A DNA stretch of 64,000 bases from Meiothermus cerbereus DSM 11376 (GTDB lineage Bacteria > Deinococcota > Deinococci > Deinococcales > Thermaceae). Position 1 is the stretch's first letter, and each line of letters opens with the position of its first letter. Of this stretch, positions 1 to 7,423 are shown in pieces. The DNA is taken from contig NZ_JHVI01000007.1 in NCBI RefSeq assembly GCF_000620065.1, forward strand, positions 64,501 through 128,500, given 5' to 3'. The notes below the pieces were generated by a model. The model worked only from the letters and a program-made list of their open reading frames with translations. It was not told the DNA's origin and did not search any database. A program made the translations under genes and the position numbers.

Positions 1-72
1 CACGCCCCGCGCCGAGGAGAGCGAGACCTCGTGTTCGCCGGGGGGGCCGCCGGCCAGTAGCAAAACCTTCAA
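1..72 (-). CDS. ddl: D-alanine--D-alanine ligase, N-terminal fragment
   Basis: Only the first 24 codons lie in the window; the gene runs leftward off the edge. The peptide starts LKVLLLAGGPPGEHEVSLSS, matching the N-terminal strand and loop of Ddl ligases (AGG..PEHEVS), which join two D-alanines for peptidoglycan in the cytoplasm. I chose the TTG at 72 because GGAGG lies about six bases upstream. An in-frame GTG at 84 is the alternative. The alanine racemase that would supply D-alanine is at about 44-45 kb. The call rests on a short but characteristic stretch. Confidence 0.72.
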   Translation of the reverse strand, partial: MKVLLLAGGPPGEHEVSLSSARGV

Positions 73-204
73 AGGGCCCTCCACGCGGATCGGCTTATGC
101 AGGGTGGCACCGGGAGTACGATGTGCAATTGACTCATATGGATGATGATACTATTCAGGGATGGTGATGGAGCCTCGAGCTGTGCTCAAAGGCCCCTTCG
201 AATA

Positions 205-210
205 TAGACT
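205..210 (+). promoter_or_regulatory. -10 box, leaderless start
   Basis: TAGACT ends 6 bases before the ATG at 217, so the transcript would begin at or next to the start codon. No convincing -35 box is visible. Confidence 0.45.
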
Positions 211-216
211 GGGGTC

Positions 217-546
217 ATGAGCTGGGTTGTGGTTTTTCTGGCCCTCTTTGTACTCATTGCCCTGTTTGGCCTGGTCAACTACTGGGGCTACCGGCGGGTC
301 GAGAAAGCCCAGCAGGCCTGGTTCCGCCAGGTGCTGGGGGAGGGGGTAGATGTGGAGCAGTTTTTGCAATCGGCCCCTTACACGTACAAACCCCTCAAGG
401 GCAGCAAGGCCTACGGCATCGTGGATAAGCGCACCGGCGAAGAGGTCTGGCGGGTCAAAACCCCCGAGGAGGCCGAAGCCTGGATCGTCACCAACACCCT
501 GGCCGAGCGGGGAAAGTTGCCATCGAAGCCGGGAAAACCAGGCTGA
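217..546 (+). CDS. Small single-span membrane protein, unknown function
   Basis: The product is 109 residues. Residues 3-23 are one hydrophobic segment (VVVFLALFVLIALFGLV), followed by a basic juxtamembrane stretch and a soluble domain of about 80 residues ending in a Lys/Pro-rich tail. The topology suggests a short periplasmic N-terminus and a cytoplasmic C-terminal domain, by the positive-inside rule. No family is recognised. It stands alone between divergent ddl and convergent mutM, with a -10 box 6 bases before the ATG and no Shine-Dalgarno sequence. Confidence 0.7.
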   Translation: MSWVVVFLALFVLIALFGLVNYWGYRRVEKAQQAWFRQVLGEGVDVEQFLQSAPYTYKPLKGSKAYGIVDKRTGEEVWRVKTPEEAEAWIVTNTLAERGKLPSKPGKPG

Positions 547-558
547 ACCAGCCGGCTT

Positions 559-1368
559 CTACCGGCTATTTTGCTGGCACACCGGGCAGAAGTGCGTTCC
601 GCGCCCACCCACCACCATCTTGACAATCCGGCCCTTACAGCCCCTGCGCCTGCAGGGCTGGCCGGTGCGATCGTAGGCCTTGTGGGCAAACTGGAAATAG
701 CCGGGCTCGCCGTTGGGTTGCTGATAGCTTTCGTCCGAGAGGGTGGAGCCCCCGGCCTCGACCGCCTGCCCCATAACTTCCCGGATGGCCCTGTGCAGCC
801 TTTTTACTTCGGCGGGGGAAAGGGTATGGGCGGGCCGTTCGGGGTGAATTTTGCTCAGCCACAGCGACTCGTCGGCGTAGATGTTGCCCACCCCCGCCAC
901 CGCTTCTTGTGAGAGCAGTACCTCTTTGATTTTTCGGCGGGTCTGGGCCAGCGCCTGTTTGAAGCCGACTGGGGTAAAGTCCGGTGAGAGCGGCTCGGGC
1001 CCCATGCGGCCTAAGAGGCCAATCTCGCGGTAGTCGCCCGCCTCGACCACCCACCACTTCCCAAAGCGGCGGGGATCGGTATAGTAGAGGGTCTGCTGGG
1101 GGAGCACAAGGGTTACTCGAGTGTGCCGGTGTGGCTCGAAGCGAAAGCCGCCGGTCATGCCCAGGTGAATAATGGCCTCGAGGCCCTGGTCGAGCTGCAG
1201 AATCAGATACTTGCCTCGGCGCGAGGTGCCCAGTACCTTGCGTCCCTCGGCCCGCTCGGTGTGGCGGTAACGGGCAGGGTCTTGGTGCAGGAGTTTTTGG
1301 ATGCGCTGGCCCAGCAAGTAGGGCTCGAGGATGCGCCGGGTGGTCTCGACTTCGGGAAGCTCGGGCAT
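559..1368 (-). CDS. mutM: Formamidopyrimidine-DNA glycosylase
   Basis: The 269-residue protein has the full family layout. It begins MPELPEVE, whose Pro2 is the Schiff-base nucleophile and Glu3 the acid. It has the conserved beta-hairpin lysine in RRGKYLIL (Lys53), the helix-two-turn-helix motif VGNIYADESLW, and a C-terminal zinc finger of the form CX4C-X16-CX2C. Known family role: removal of oxidised purines such as 8-oxoguanine, with beta/delta-lyase cleavage, in base-excision repair. The gene is convergent with the small membrane protein and appears monocistronic. Confidence 0.96.
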   Translation of the reverse strand: MPELPEVETTRRILEPYLLGQRIQKLLHQDPARYRHTERAEGRKVLGTSRRGKYLILQLDQGLEAIIHLGMTGGFRFEPHRHTRVTLVLPQQTLYYTDPRRFGKWWVVEAGDYREIGLLGRMGPEPLSPDFTPVGFKQALAQTRRKIKEVLLSQEAVAGVGNIYADESLWLSKIHPERPAHTLSPAEVKRLHRAIREVMGQAVEAGGSTLSDESYQQPNGEPGYFQFAHKAYDRTGQPCRRRGCKGRIVKMVVGGRGTHFCPVCQQNSR

Positions 1369-1552
1369 AGCAATGTACAGTTATATCAGCTCTGTACAGG
1401 ACAAACCCTGTTGCACATGACCAAAACCCATACGCGTGGGCCTGGCCAGCGCGTATCGCACCAAGCTTTTGGGGTGGTTCTTGCAGGGCAGCAAAACAAG
1501 TTGGCAAACACACACTGCTGGGGTGCAGTCTCTTCTAAACTGCTCGCTGGCT

Positions 1553-1822
1553 ATGATTACCATGTACACAACCTCCTGGTGCCCCGACTGCCATGCCACC
1601 AAGCAAGCCCTGGCAAACCTTGGTTTGCCTTTCAAAGAAGTCAACATCGAGCAAGACCCCAGCGCTTTAGAGCTGGTGATGAAGGTCAACAACGGCAAGC
1701 GCAGCGTGCCCACCCTGGTATATGGCGAGCATGCCGCCTCGATGAGCCGGTTCTCTATTAGCAAGCTTAAGGCCTGGGTCGAGCAGGTGGGCCTTCGGCC
1801 TGGTGATGCGAACCCCACCTGA
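1553..1822 (+). CDS. Glutaredoxin-like thiol oxidoreductase
   Basis: The 89-residue protein has a thioredoxin/glutaredoxin fold. The redox motif CPDC is at residues 10-13 after the first strand (MYTTSW), and the cis-proline loop SVPTLVYG comes later. The size and the CPDC motif resemble small glutaredoxin-like proteins such as mycoredoxin and NrdH; the electron donor and target cannot be told from sequence. I chose the ATG at 1553, where similarity begins; the reading frame is open further upstream but unconvincing. The last codons and the stop lie inside a dispersed repeat (1811-1900), so the C-terminal NPT is repeat-encoded. Confidence 0.85.
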   Translation: MITMYTTSWCPDCHATKQALANLGLPFKEVNIEQDPSALELVMKVNNGKRSVPTLVYGEHAASMSRFSISKLKAWVEQVGLRPGDANPT

Positions 1823-1900
1823 AGCTTTCGGCTAAGTGCAGGTCAAAACCGAATGGGTGTAAAGCCCCGGCGGTGCTTAGGGGGGCCCAGCAAGAAGAAC
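1811..1900 (+). repeat. Dispersed hairpin repeat, family R1, copy 1
   Basis: This stretch matches 45448-45546: both begin AACCCCACCTGAAGCTTTC and end near CCCAGCAAGAAGAAC or CCCAGCAAAAAGAAC. In the other copy the ends form a 12-bp inverted repeat (CCCACCTGAAGC / GCTTCAGGTGGG). Here the right arm has decayed to GTGCTTAGGGGGG. The left end overlaps the glutaredoxin stop codon. Confidence 0.7.
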
Positions 1901-1958
1901 GCATTGGGGACGTTTCCCGTCACGGCGGTGACCCAGCCGAATTCGGTACAAGAAAACA

Positions 1959-1990
1959 TGCCCAGTACAGCCAAAAAGCCGCACTGGGCA
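1959..1990. repeat. Hairpin, related to the R3 repeat core
   Basis: TGCCCAGT and ACTGGGCA form an 8-bp stem around an A-rich loop. The core resembles the CCCAGTACAG...CTGTACTGGG hairpin in the R3 repeat at 45268-45294. It lies just downstream of the regulator gene's stop codon and might act as its terminator, although no long T tract follows. Confidence 0.5.
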
Positions 1991-2006
1991 CTTTGCTACT
2001 GCTTGG

Positions 2007-3848
2007 TTAGCCTTTTCTCGCGGCTTCTACCGCGTTACGAAAAAATTCGAATACCTCCACTCTGGGCGCCGACTGAGCCTGGGCAGCAGGGGCAATGCGG
2101 TAGGAGGTGACCTCGAGGTCAATCAGGCCGCTTTCGGCGCTGCTGGTGAGGCGAACACTGGCACCAGCCGGCACCCGGAACCAGACCTCGAGTTCTTCCT
2201 GCAAAGGCAACAAAAGCGCATTGTCGGCCAGAGCGCCAGCCTGAATGCCCGGGAGGAAAATGGCGCGGGCTTCGCGCGGTTCTTGAATCTCAAGCGTAAG
2301 GGGCGCAGCGCGTCCCGAGATACCCACCCCTAAGGGGTTTTCCACGTAGACGTTGCCTTTGAGGCGCAGCAGCGAAGCTTCGTCGTGGCTGGCCCAGATA
2401 ATGCCTGAGGTGGTGCCCTGGGAAGGGGTGCGTATCCAGCGCACATGCCGCCCATCCACCTCGAAGCCCTGCCCGAAGCGGGCTTCTTCCAGCAAGGCCA
2501 GTTCGCTGCCTCTGGCTACCTCACTTATGCTGGGCGACATTGGGAGGGTTTCGCTCATGCCCAGCCAGGCCTTAAGACCATAGCGTGTCCAGCCGGGCAG
2601 AGTATTGACAAATGTGCCCCAGTCAGCGGTGTCGCCGGCCATCAGGCGGTGGTAGGCCTCGGCCATGCGCTGCTCCTCCATGGCACACTGCAGGGCGGCC
2701 TGGCGATGGTACTGCTGGCGCCGGCCCGGCTGTAGCCCCAGGTACAGTACGCGGCGGCTGGCATCATCGGCAAACTGCCACTGGCCCGCATAAATCAGCC
2801 AGCCACGGCGCTCGAGTTCGTCGAGGTAAGGGGTGGCCTCGAGGGCATCCAGCAGGCCCTGGCTGTAGGGGCCTGGATGTACCGACAGGCGCTCGAGGGC
2901 CAGGCGGGCCTCCAGCGAAAGCATCCGCGCCTCGAGCTGAACCTGCGCCCGCACCCGCTGGGGCAAGGGCAGCTCGGTGCCGCCGTGGGGGACAGCCAGC
3001 AGCTCGCGCAGGTGGCCCGGCGAGCCGCCCGAAGCCAGAAACAAGCGCGCCGCCTGAGCAAAGGGCAGGTTCGAGAGCATAGAAGCCCGCGCCTCGGCCC
3101 AGGACAAGGGAGGCAGGGTAATGTAGCGGGTTCGCTCGGCGGGGTAGTGGCTCCTGAGCTCCAAAAGCAGCTTGGGGTCTTCGCCATAGGAAGAACGCTC
3201 CACCACCCACAGCCCGTCACGGTCGGTAAGGATGCGCTCCATCGAAACGTCGGTATAGGGTGGACGCAGGTAGTGCAGGGCCTTGCCGCCCCCGCGGGGG
3301 CCTTCCAGGAAGGGTATTCCCAGGACTTTAGCCAGGGCCTGGGCAAAAGCCGTGCGTCCTGAGCCAGGCCGCCCGGTCAGAATCAGCACCGAGGGCAACG
3401 CAATTTGCGAGGCCACCTCCTGCACCAGGCGCTCGCGCCCCACAGTGCCGGTGCTGTTGGCCATGAGCTGTGAGCGCTGACCCTCGAGCCAGGCCCTGAA
3501 CTCCACCGAGATTTCTTCCAGCCCCTCCATGGGCGCCCCAGGCGAAGGGGTACGATCCAGCGTTACGAAGGGCGGGAGTTGCAGGGGGTCTTCGCCTGCT
3601 TTGAACAGGGTGTAGCCCAGGGGGGCCAAAGCCTGGCTCAGGCGGTGCAGTTCGACCCGCAGGTTCTGCGAGGCCGCCGAGTGGCCCCAGAGCAGGTCGG
3701 CCAGCACTTCGCGCCGGGTAGCCCCTTCCAAAGCGAGGTAATACAAAATTGCCAAACCCTTGCGCTGGATCTTTAGCTCACGGCCTTGATACTCTAGCCG
3801 GGCCGGGCCCCATAGCTTAAGTTGGATGGGTCCTCCAGTTTTATTCAT
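2007..3848 (-). CDS. SARP-like regulator with degenerate P-loop domain and C-terminal extension
   Basis: The product is 613 residues. Residues 8-75 read as a winged-helix DNA-binding domain of the OmpR/SARP type (QLKLWGPARLEYQGRELKIQ, then a LADLLW...LRVELHRL helix). Residues about 130-400 look like a P-loop NTPase of the SARP/LuxR/STAND kind, with GRPGSGRT at 159-166; the usual Walker A lysine is arginine. The last 150 or so residues are rich in beta-strand-like sequence and have no recognised family. There is no signal peptide or membrane span, so it is likely a cytoplasmic transcription factor. The ATG at 3848 is preceded by AAGGAG eight bases upstream; a longer open frame to 3944 is less likely. 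Target genes are unknown. Confidence 0.75.
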   Translation of the reverse strand: MNKTGGPIQLKLWGPARLEYQGRELKIQRKGLAILYYLALEGATRREVLADLLWGHSAASQNLRVELHRLSQALAPLGYTLFKAGEDPLQLPPFVTLDRTPSPGAPMEGLEEISVEFRAWLEGQRSQLMANSTGTVGRERLVQEVASQIALPSVLILTGRPGSGRTAFAQALAKVLGIPFLEGPRGGGKALHYLRPPYTDVSMERILTDRDGLWVVERSSYGEDPKLLLELRSHYPAERTRYITLPPLSWAEARASMLSNLPFAQAARLFLASGGSPGHLRELLAVPHGGTELPLPQRVRAQVQLEARMLSLEARLALERLSVHPGPYSQGLLDALEATPYLDELERRGWLIYAGQWQFADDASRRVLYLGLQPGRRQQYHRQAALQCAMEEQRMAEAYHRLMAGDTADWGTFVNTLPGWTRYGLKAWLGMSETLPMSPSISEVARGSELALLEEARFGQGFEVDGRHVRWIRTPSQGTTSGIIWASHDEASLLRLKGNVYVENPLGVGISGRAAPLTLEIQEPREARAIFLPGIQAGALADNALLLPLQEELEVWFRVPAGASVRLTSSAESGLIDLEVTSYRIAPAAQAQSAPRVEVFEFFRNAVEAARKG

Positions 3849-4264
3849 GTGTACGCTCCTTGCAAATTCCCTGGGAGGCCTGGTGGCTTGGTTGTAGCAA
3901 AAACCCAGTAGCGAAAATCCCGGCGTGAATGCCGTGCTGATCACGACCGCTGGCTGTGCGGGGTACTATAAAAGCATTAGAGTGTATCACCAGGGCCGAT
4001 CCAGCGCGGGGTTGCCACAAACCCTGCCAGAAGACAGGCCTCACCAAATGGCTCGAGCCATCTCGGAAGGTGCTTTGTGCGTTACCTCTTTTTCCCAAAG
4101 CGTGAACTCCTTCGTTAAACCTCTCATGCAGGGTAACACGGTGAAAGCCAACCCCGTGTGCAAAATGCACATCCACGTAACACCGGCGTCCTGAAAGGGG
4201 GTTGGGCGTTAAGCCGTGATGGATAAACCCCCAAACGCACCTGGGCGTGAGACAATCTGCAAGT
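3849..4264. other. Intergenic region without a convincing gene
   Basis: This is the divergent spacer between the regulator and the secreted repeat protein. It contains a TATAGT-like -10 on the minus strand near 3965-3970 that could serve the regulator, and a short TGTGCA-AAA-TGCACA palindrome near 4157-4171. The 89-codon plus-strand frame at 3925-4194 has unconvincing composition and no family, so I do not call it. Confidence 0.5.
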
Positions 4265-5416
4265 ATGCCACTGATAAAAATCTTGCTTCTTCTCGCAACC
4301 TTCGGCCTTGCCCTGGCGCAAAACCCCTCCTGGCCCCCCAAGCTCGAGCCGGGCCAGACTTGGCTGGTGGTGATAGGAAACACCAGCTGGATCGTTCGGC
4401 TGGGCGCAGCCCAGAACGGAGTCTATTCGGCCAAGGCCGAAGGCCCCAATGCCCGCGAGGCCCAGGTAGGCTTCTTTACCAGGTTCGCCATTGGCCAAAC
4501 CAGAAACAGTCCCGGAACGGTCTTTCAAAATGTACTGGTCTTCGATTTCAAAGCCTCTCCCGAAGGGCCCGGCTTTAACTGCATCCTAAGTTCCCTTAGC
4601 GAAGGTTCGGCCCGCTTTGAAAACAACCCTACTGCCGGTAGCTTTACCCCCTGTCGTGCTGTCCTTCAGGTGGCCTCGGCCAGGCCTGCCTGGCCCCCTC
4701 GGCTCGAGCCGGGCCAGGTCTGGAACTTCACCCTCGAGGCCCAGGGCCAGCGCTTTGCCTGGAACGTGCGGCTGGGCGCAGCCCAGAATGGGGTCTTCGA
4801 GGCCCAGGCCCAGGGCGTAGACACCCGTCCTGCTCAGGTGGCCTATTTTGCCGATACCCTGCCAGGCACCAGCTACAAAAACGTACTGGTTTTCGACTTT
4901 AAAGCCCCGACCACCCCCTCGAGCTTTGCCTCACCCTTTACCTGCCTGATCCAGCCCGACGGCAAGGGTACGGTAGCGCTGGCCGGGGTGCCCTGCAGTG
5001 CCACCCTGGGCAGCGCCAGCAGCGGCACCTCAGGCGCAGCCGGGGCTCCCACCTGGCTCAAGGAAGCCCGCAAAGAGCCGGTAGCCGGCCAGGTCTGGCG
5101 GCTCGAGGCCTTCAACGTGGCCTGGAGCCTTACCCTGAGCAAACCCGAAAGCGACGGGTTTTCCGGCACGGCCCGCATGGTGGAAAACCGCAGCGGCGAC
5201 CCGCTCCCTGCCGACTGGGCTTTTCGCCTGACCTACGTGGGCCGTACCGTTCGACTCGATGTTTCCGCCGGGCAGGCCATCGTCTCCTGCCTGCTGGAAG
5301 AGCAGTACCAAAACGCCGTGGATGGCGTGCTGCGTGGGGAGGCCAACCTCTACAGCCAGGGGCAGCAGGGCAGCCGTGGTCAGGCGGGTTGCCGGGTGGT
5401 TCTGAGCACAAGATAG
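4265..5416 (+). CDS. Secreted protein with three repeated domains, unknown function
   Basis: The 383-residue protein starts with a signal peptide (MPLIKILLLLATFGLALAQN). Two domains of about 120 residues each open with the motif W-PP-LEPGQ-W (near residues 22 and 139), then a WxVRLGAAQNGV(Y/F) strand and a YKNVLVFDFKA-type segment. A third, diverged copy begins near residue 270 (EPVAGQVWRLEA). The first two domain starts are also close at DNA level, so the duplication seems fairly recent. Cysteine pairs fit an exported protein. No enzymatic motif is seen. I chose the ATG at 4265 because the signal peptide starts there; a GACAAT box lies 8 bases upstream. Confidence 0.72.
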   Translation: MPLIKILLLLATFGLALAQNPSWPPKLEPGQTWLVVIGNTSWIVRLGAAQNGVYSAKAEGPNAREAQVGFFTRFAIGQTRNSPGTVFQNVLVFDFKASPEGPGFNCILSSLSEGSARFENNPTAGSFTPCRAVLQVASARPAWPPRLEPGQVWNFTLEAQGQRFAWNVRLGAAQNGVFEAQAQGVDTRPAQVAYFADTLPGTSYKNVLVFDFKAPTTPSSFASPFTCLIQPDGKGTVALAGVPCSATLGSASSGTSGAAGAPTWLKEARKEPVAGQVWRLEAFNVAWSLTLSKPESDGFSGTARMVENRSGDPLPADWAFRLTYVGRTVRLDVSAGQAIVSCLLEEQYQNAVDGVLRGEANLYSQGQQGSRGQAGCRVVLSTR

Positions 5417-5417
5417 G

Positions 5418-5508
5418 GCGCTCTTCACTAAGCTGCTCACAACTCGATTGCTTTGTCCTGCACAGCACAGTGGCCTCCCGGATGGGAGGCCACGCCTGTG
5501 AAGAGCGC
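5418..5508 (+). repeat. R2 repeat, copy A, intact
   Basis: The 91-bp element has perfect 11-bp terminal inverted repeats (GCGCTCTTCAC / GTGAAGAGCGC). It contains an inner hairpin, GTGGCCTCCC / GGGAGGCCAC. Related copies are at 37301-37390 and, truncated, at 46885-46959, both in the opposite orientation to this one. It fills the gap between the convergent ends of the secreted-protein gene and argS. Confidence 0.8.
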
Positions 5509-5514
5509 AATAAG

Positions 5515-7356
5515 CTACATCACCTCGGGTGCTTCCAGGCCCAGCAGGCCCAGCCCCTGCTTGAGGGTCTGGCGCAGGGCCCTGACCAGCTCCAGCCGTA
5601 CCCCGCGCAGCCCAGCGGGCGCGGTCAGCACCGGCGTGGCGGGTTTGCCCTCGGGGGTTTTGGCGTTGTAGAAACTACTCCAGGCCGCGGCCAGCTCGAG
5701 CAGGTACTGGGCTACAATGTGCGGCGCTTTGTTGCGGGCAGCATCCTGCACGGCTTCGGGAAAACGGAGCAGGGTCTTGGCCAGGGCCACCTCGTATGGG
5801 GTGGCCTGGGCGAAGTCGGCTTCTTCCTGCAAAACCCCCTGCTCTTCGGCTTTACGCAGAATCGAGCCCGCACGGGCATAGGCATACTGGATGTAGGGGC
5901 CGGTATCGCCTTCGAAACTCAGGGCCTGGTCGTAGCGGAAGTCGATTTGTTTTTTGGCCTCGGTTTTGAGCATGGCAAACCGCACGGCACCCACCCCAAT
6001 TTGTTCGGCGGCCTGCTCGGGGCTGGGGTGGTCGGGGTTTTTTTCGGCAATCAACGCGCGCACGCGCTTGACCGCTTCATCCATCACCTCGTCCACCGAG
6101 ACCACAATGCCCTTGCGCCCCGACATCTGCCGGCCCTCCAGCAACACCGTCTCGTAGGCCAGGTGGAAGCATTTTTCGGCCAGGTCGTGCCGCCCCTCGA
6201 CCTCGAGCGAAGCCTGCACCACCCGCAAGGCATGGCTCTGGCGGGCATCCACCACGTTAATAGTCTCGCTGGCCCCACCAAAGGGCATGTGCACCCCTTC
6301 GGGATGCGAGCTATAGAGGGGGGTGCCGCTGGGCTGGGTATCGTACTCCACAAACTGGAGGCCCTCCAGCAGGCCCATCTTCCAAAACTGCAGGGCGATG
6401 TCCTTGGCGGTATAGGTCGAGGTGCCGTTGGAACGAATAAGCACCAGGTAGGGGTCTTCCAGGCCCGGAATAAAGGCGCTGGTATCCATGACCAAAGCGC
6501 CCGCATACTTGCCCTCGCTGGGGCGCGAGACGTAGGGGGAGCTTTCCAGGGCCTGCATGGCCTTACCCAAAAGCCCTTCCCGCACGATATCGGACTCCCA
6601 GACCAAAGCGCTGTACTCGGCCCCCAGACGGTACATGGTCTGTAGCTGGGCCCGCAGAATTTTGTCTACCTCGCCGCGCAGTTCCCCCGCTTCCAGGCGG
6701 TGCAGCGTGGCCTGTACCCCCTGCTCGATGTTGGCTTTCTGCGCGGGGTTCTCCATGGCCTGGTGCAGCCGCACGTAGGCCTGGCCCACCCAGTGATCGT
6801 ATTTGACCTGCGCAGGCGTTTCCTTAAGGCCAAAGTACTGCAGGGCAAATAGGCTCTCGGCCGCCTGTCGCCCGGTATCGTCGATGTAGTTCATCACCTC
6901 TACCTGGCGGCCCGCAAAGCGCAGGATTCGCGCCAGGGAGTCGCCCAAGCAGATGTTGCGCAGATGCCCAACGTGCAGCTCCTTGTTGGGGTTGACCGAG
7001 GTGTGCTCCAAAAGTACCTTGCCCTCGGCCCTGGGAAAAGGGGCCAGTGGCAGGGTGGCCGACTGCACCAGGAAGGCCGGCTCGAGCTCAAAATTGAGGT
7101 ACCCCCCCACCACAAAGGCACGCCTGACCCAGGCCGGGAGCTGGATATTTTGCAGCAGGTCGGCGGCAATCTGGGGTGGGGCTTTGCGCAGGGTGCGGGC
7201 CAGGCTCATGGCCACCGGCGTACCGTAATCGCCTTCTTTGTCGGGTGGGGTTTCCTGCACGACAATCTCGGGCCATTCGCTCAAGCCCAGGGCCTCCATG
7301 GCCTGGGCAATGGCTGCTTTGAGCTGGGACTTGATCTCGGGGCGAGAGGCTAACAC
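5515..7356 (-). CDS. argS: Arginyl-tRNA synthetase
   Basis: The 613-residue class Ia synthetase charges tRNA-Arg. Visible parts are the N-terminal add-1 domain, the HIGH-type signature inside HTSVNPNKELHVGHLRN, a diverged KMSKS region (GRQMSGRKG), and the C-terminal DALR anticodon-binding domain (DTGPYIQYAYARAGSILRKA). The open frame extends to 7665 but enters the divergent peptidase gene. The real start is the GTG at 7356 (VLASRPEIKSQLK), with TATCCT six bases upstream and no Shine-Dalgarno, so it is probably leaderless. Confidence 0.95.
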   Translation of the reverse strand: MLASRPEIKSQLKAAIAQAMEALGLSEWPEIVVQETPPDKEGDYGTPVAMSLARTLRKAPPQIAADLLQNIQLPAWVRRAFVVGGYLNFELEPAFLVQSATLPLAPFPRAEGKVLLEHTSVNPNKELHVGHLRNICLGDSLARILRFAGRQVEVMNYIDDTGRQAAESLFALQYFGLKETPAQVKYDHWVGQAYVRLHQAMENPAQKANIEQGVQATLHRLEAGELRGEVDKILRAQLQTMYRLGAEYSALVWESDIVREGLLGKAMQALESSPYVSRPSEGKYAGALVMDTSAFIPGLEDPYLVLIRSNGTSTYTAKDIALQFWKMGLLEGLQFVEYDTQPSGTPLYSSHPEGVHMPFGGASETINVVDARQSHALRVVQASLEVEGRHDLAEKCFHLAYETVLLEGRQMSGRKGIVVSVDEVMDEAVKRVRALIAEKNPDHPSPEQAAEQIGVGAVRFAMLKTEAKKQIDFRYDQALSFEGDTGPYIQYAYARAGSILRKAEEQGVLQEEADFAQATPYEVALAKTLLRFPEAVQDAARNKAPHIVAQYLLELAAAWSSFYNAKTPEGKPATPVLTAPAGLRGVRLELVRALRQTLKQGLGLLGLEAPEVM

Positions 7357-7423
7357 CGAACTAGGATAGCAGAAAGATTCCCCTGTGCTTCCCCAGACAG
7401 TAGCCAGACAGTAGTATGAGCCC
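7357..7423. promoter_or_regulatory. Divergent leaderless promoter pair, argS / M20 peptidase
   Basis: Only 67 bp separate two divergent GTG starts. TATCCT (minus strand, 7363-7368) ends 6 bases before the argS GTG. TAGTAT (plus strand, 7412-7417) ends 6 bases before the peptidase GTG. Convincing -35 hexamers are not seen. Confidence 0.5.

Noticed and set aside
635-1513. 292-codon minus-strand frame overlapping mutM
   Set aside because: Different frame of the same strand as mutM; Pro/Arg/Ala-rich with no motifs.
3925-4194. 89-codon plus-strand frame upstream of the secreted repeat protein
   Set aside because: No start signal, odd composition, and it covers the probable promoter of the divergent regulator.
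5389-6645. Long plus-strand open frame opposite argS
   Set aside because: It lies entirely antisense to a certain gene, its composition (many Gly, Gln, His, Leu) is typical of GC-rich shadow frames, and it matches no family.
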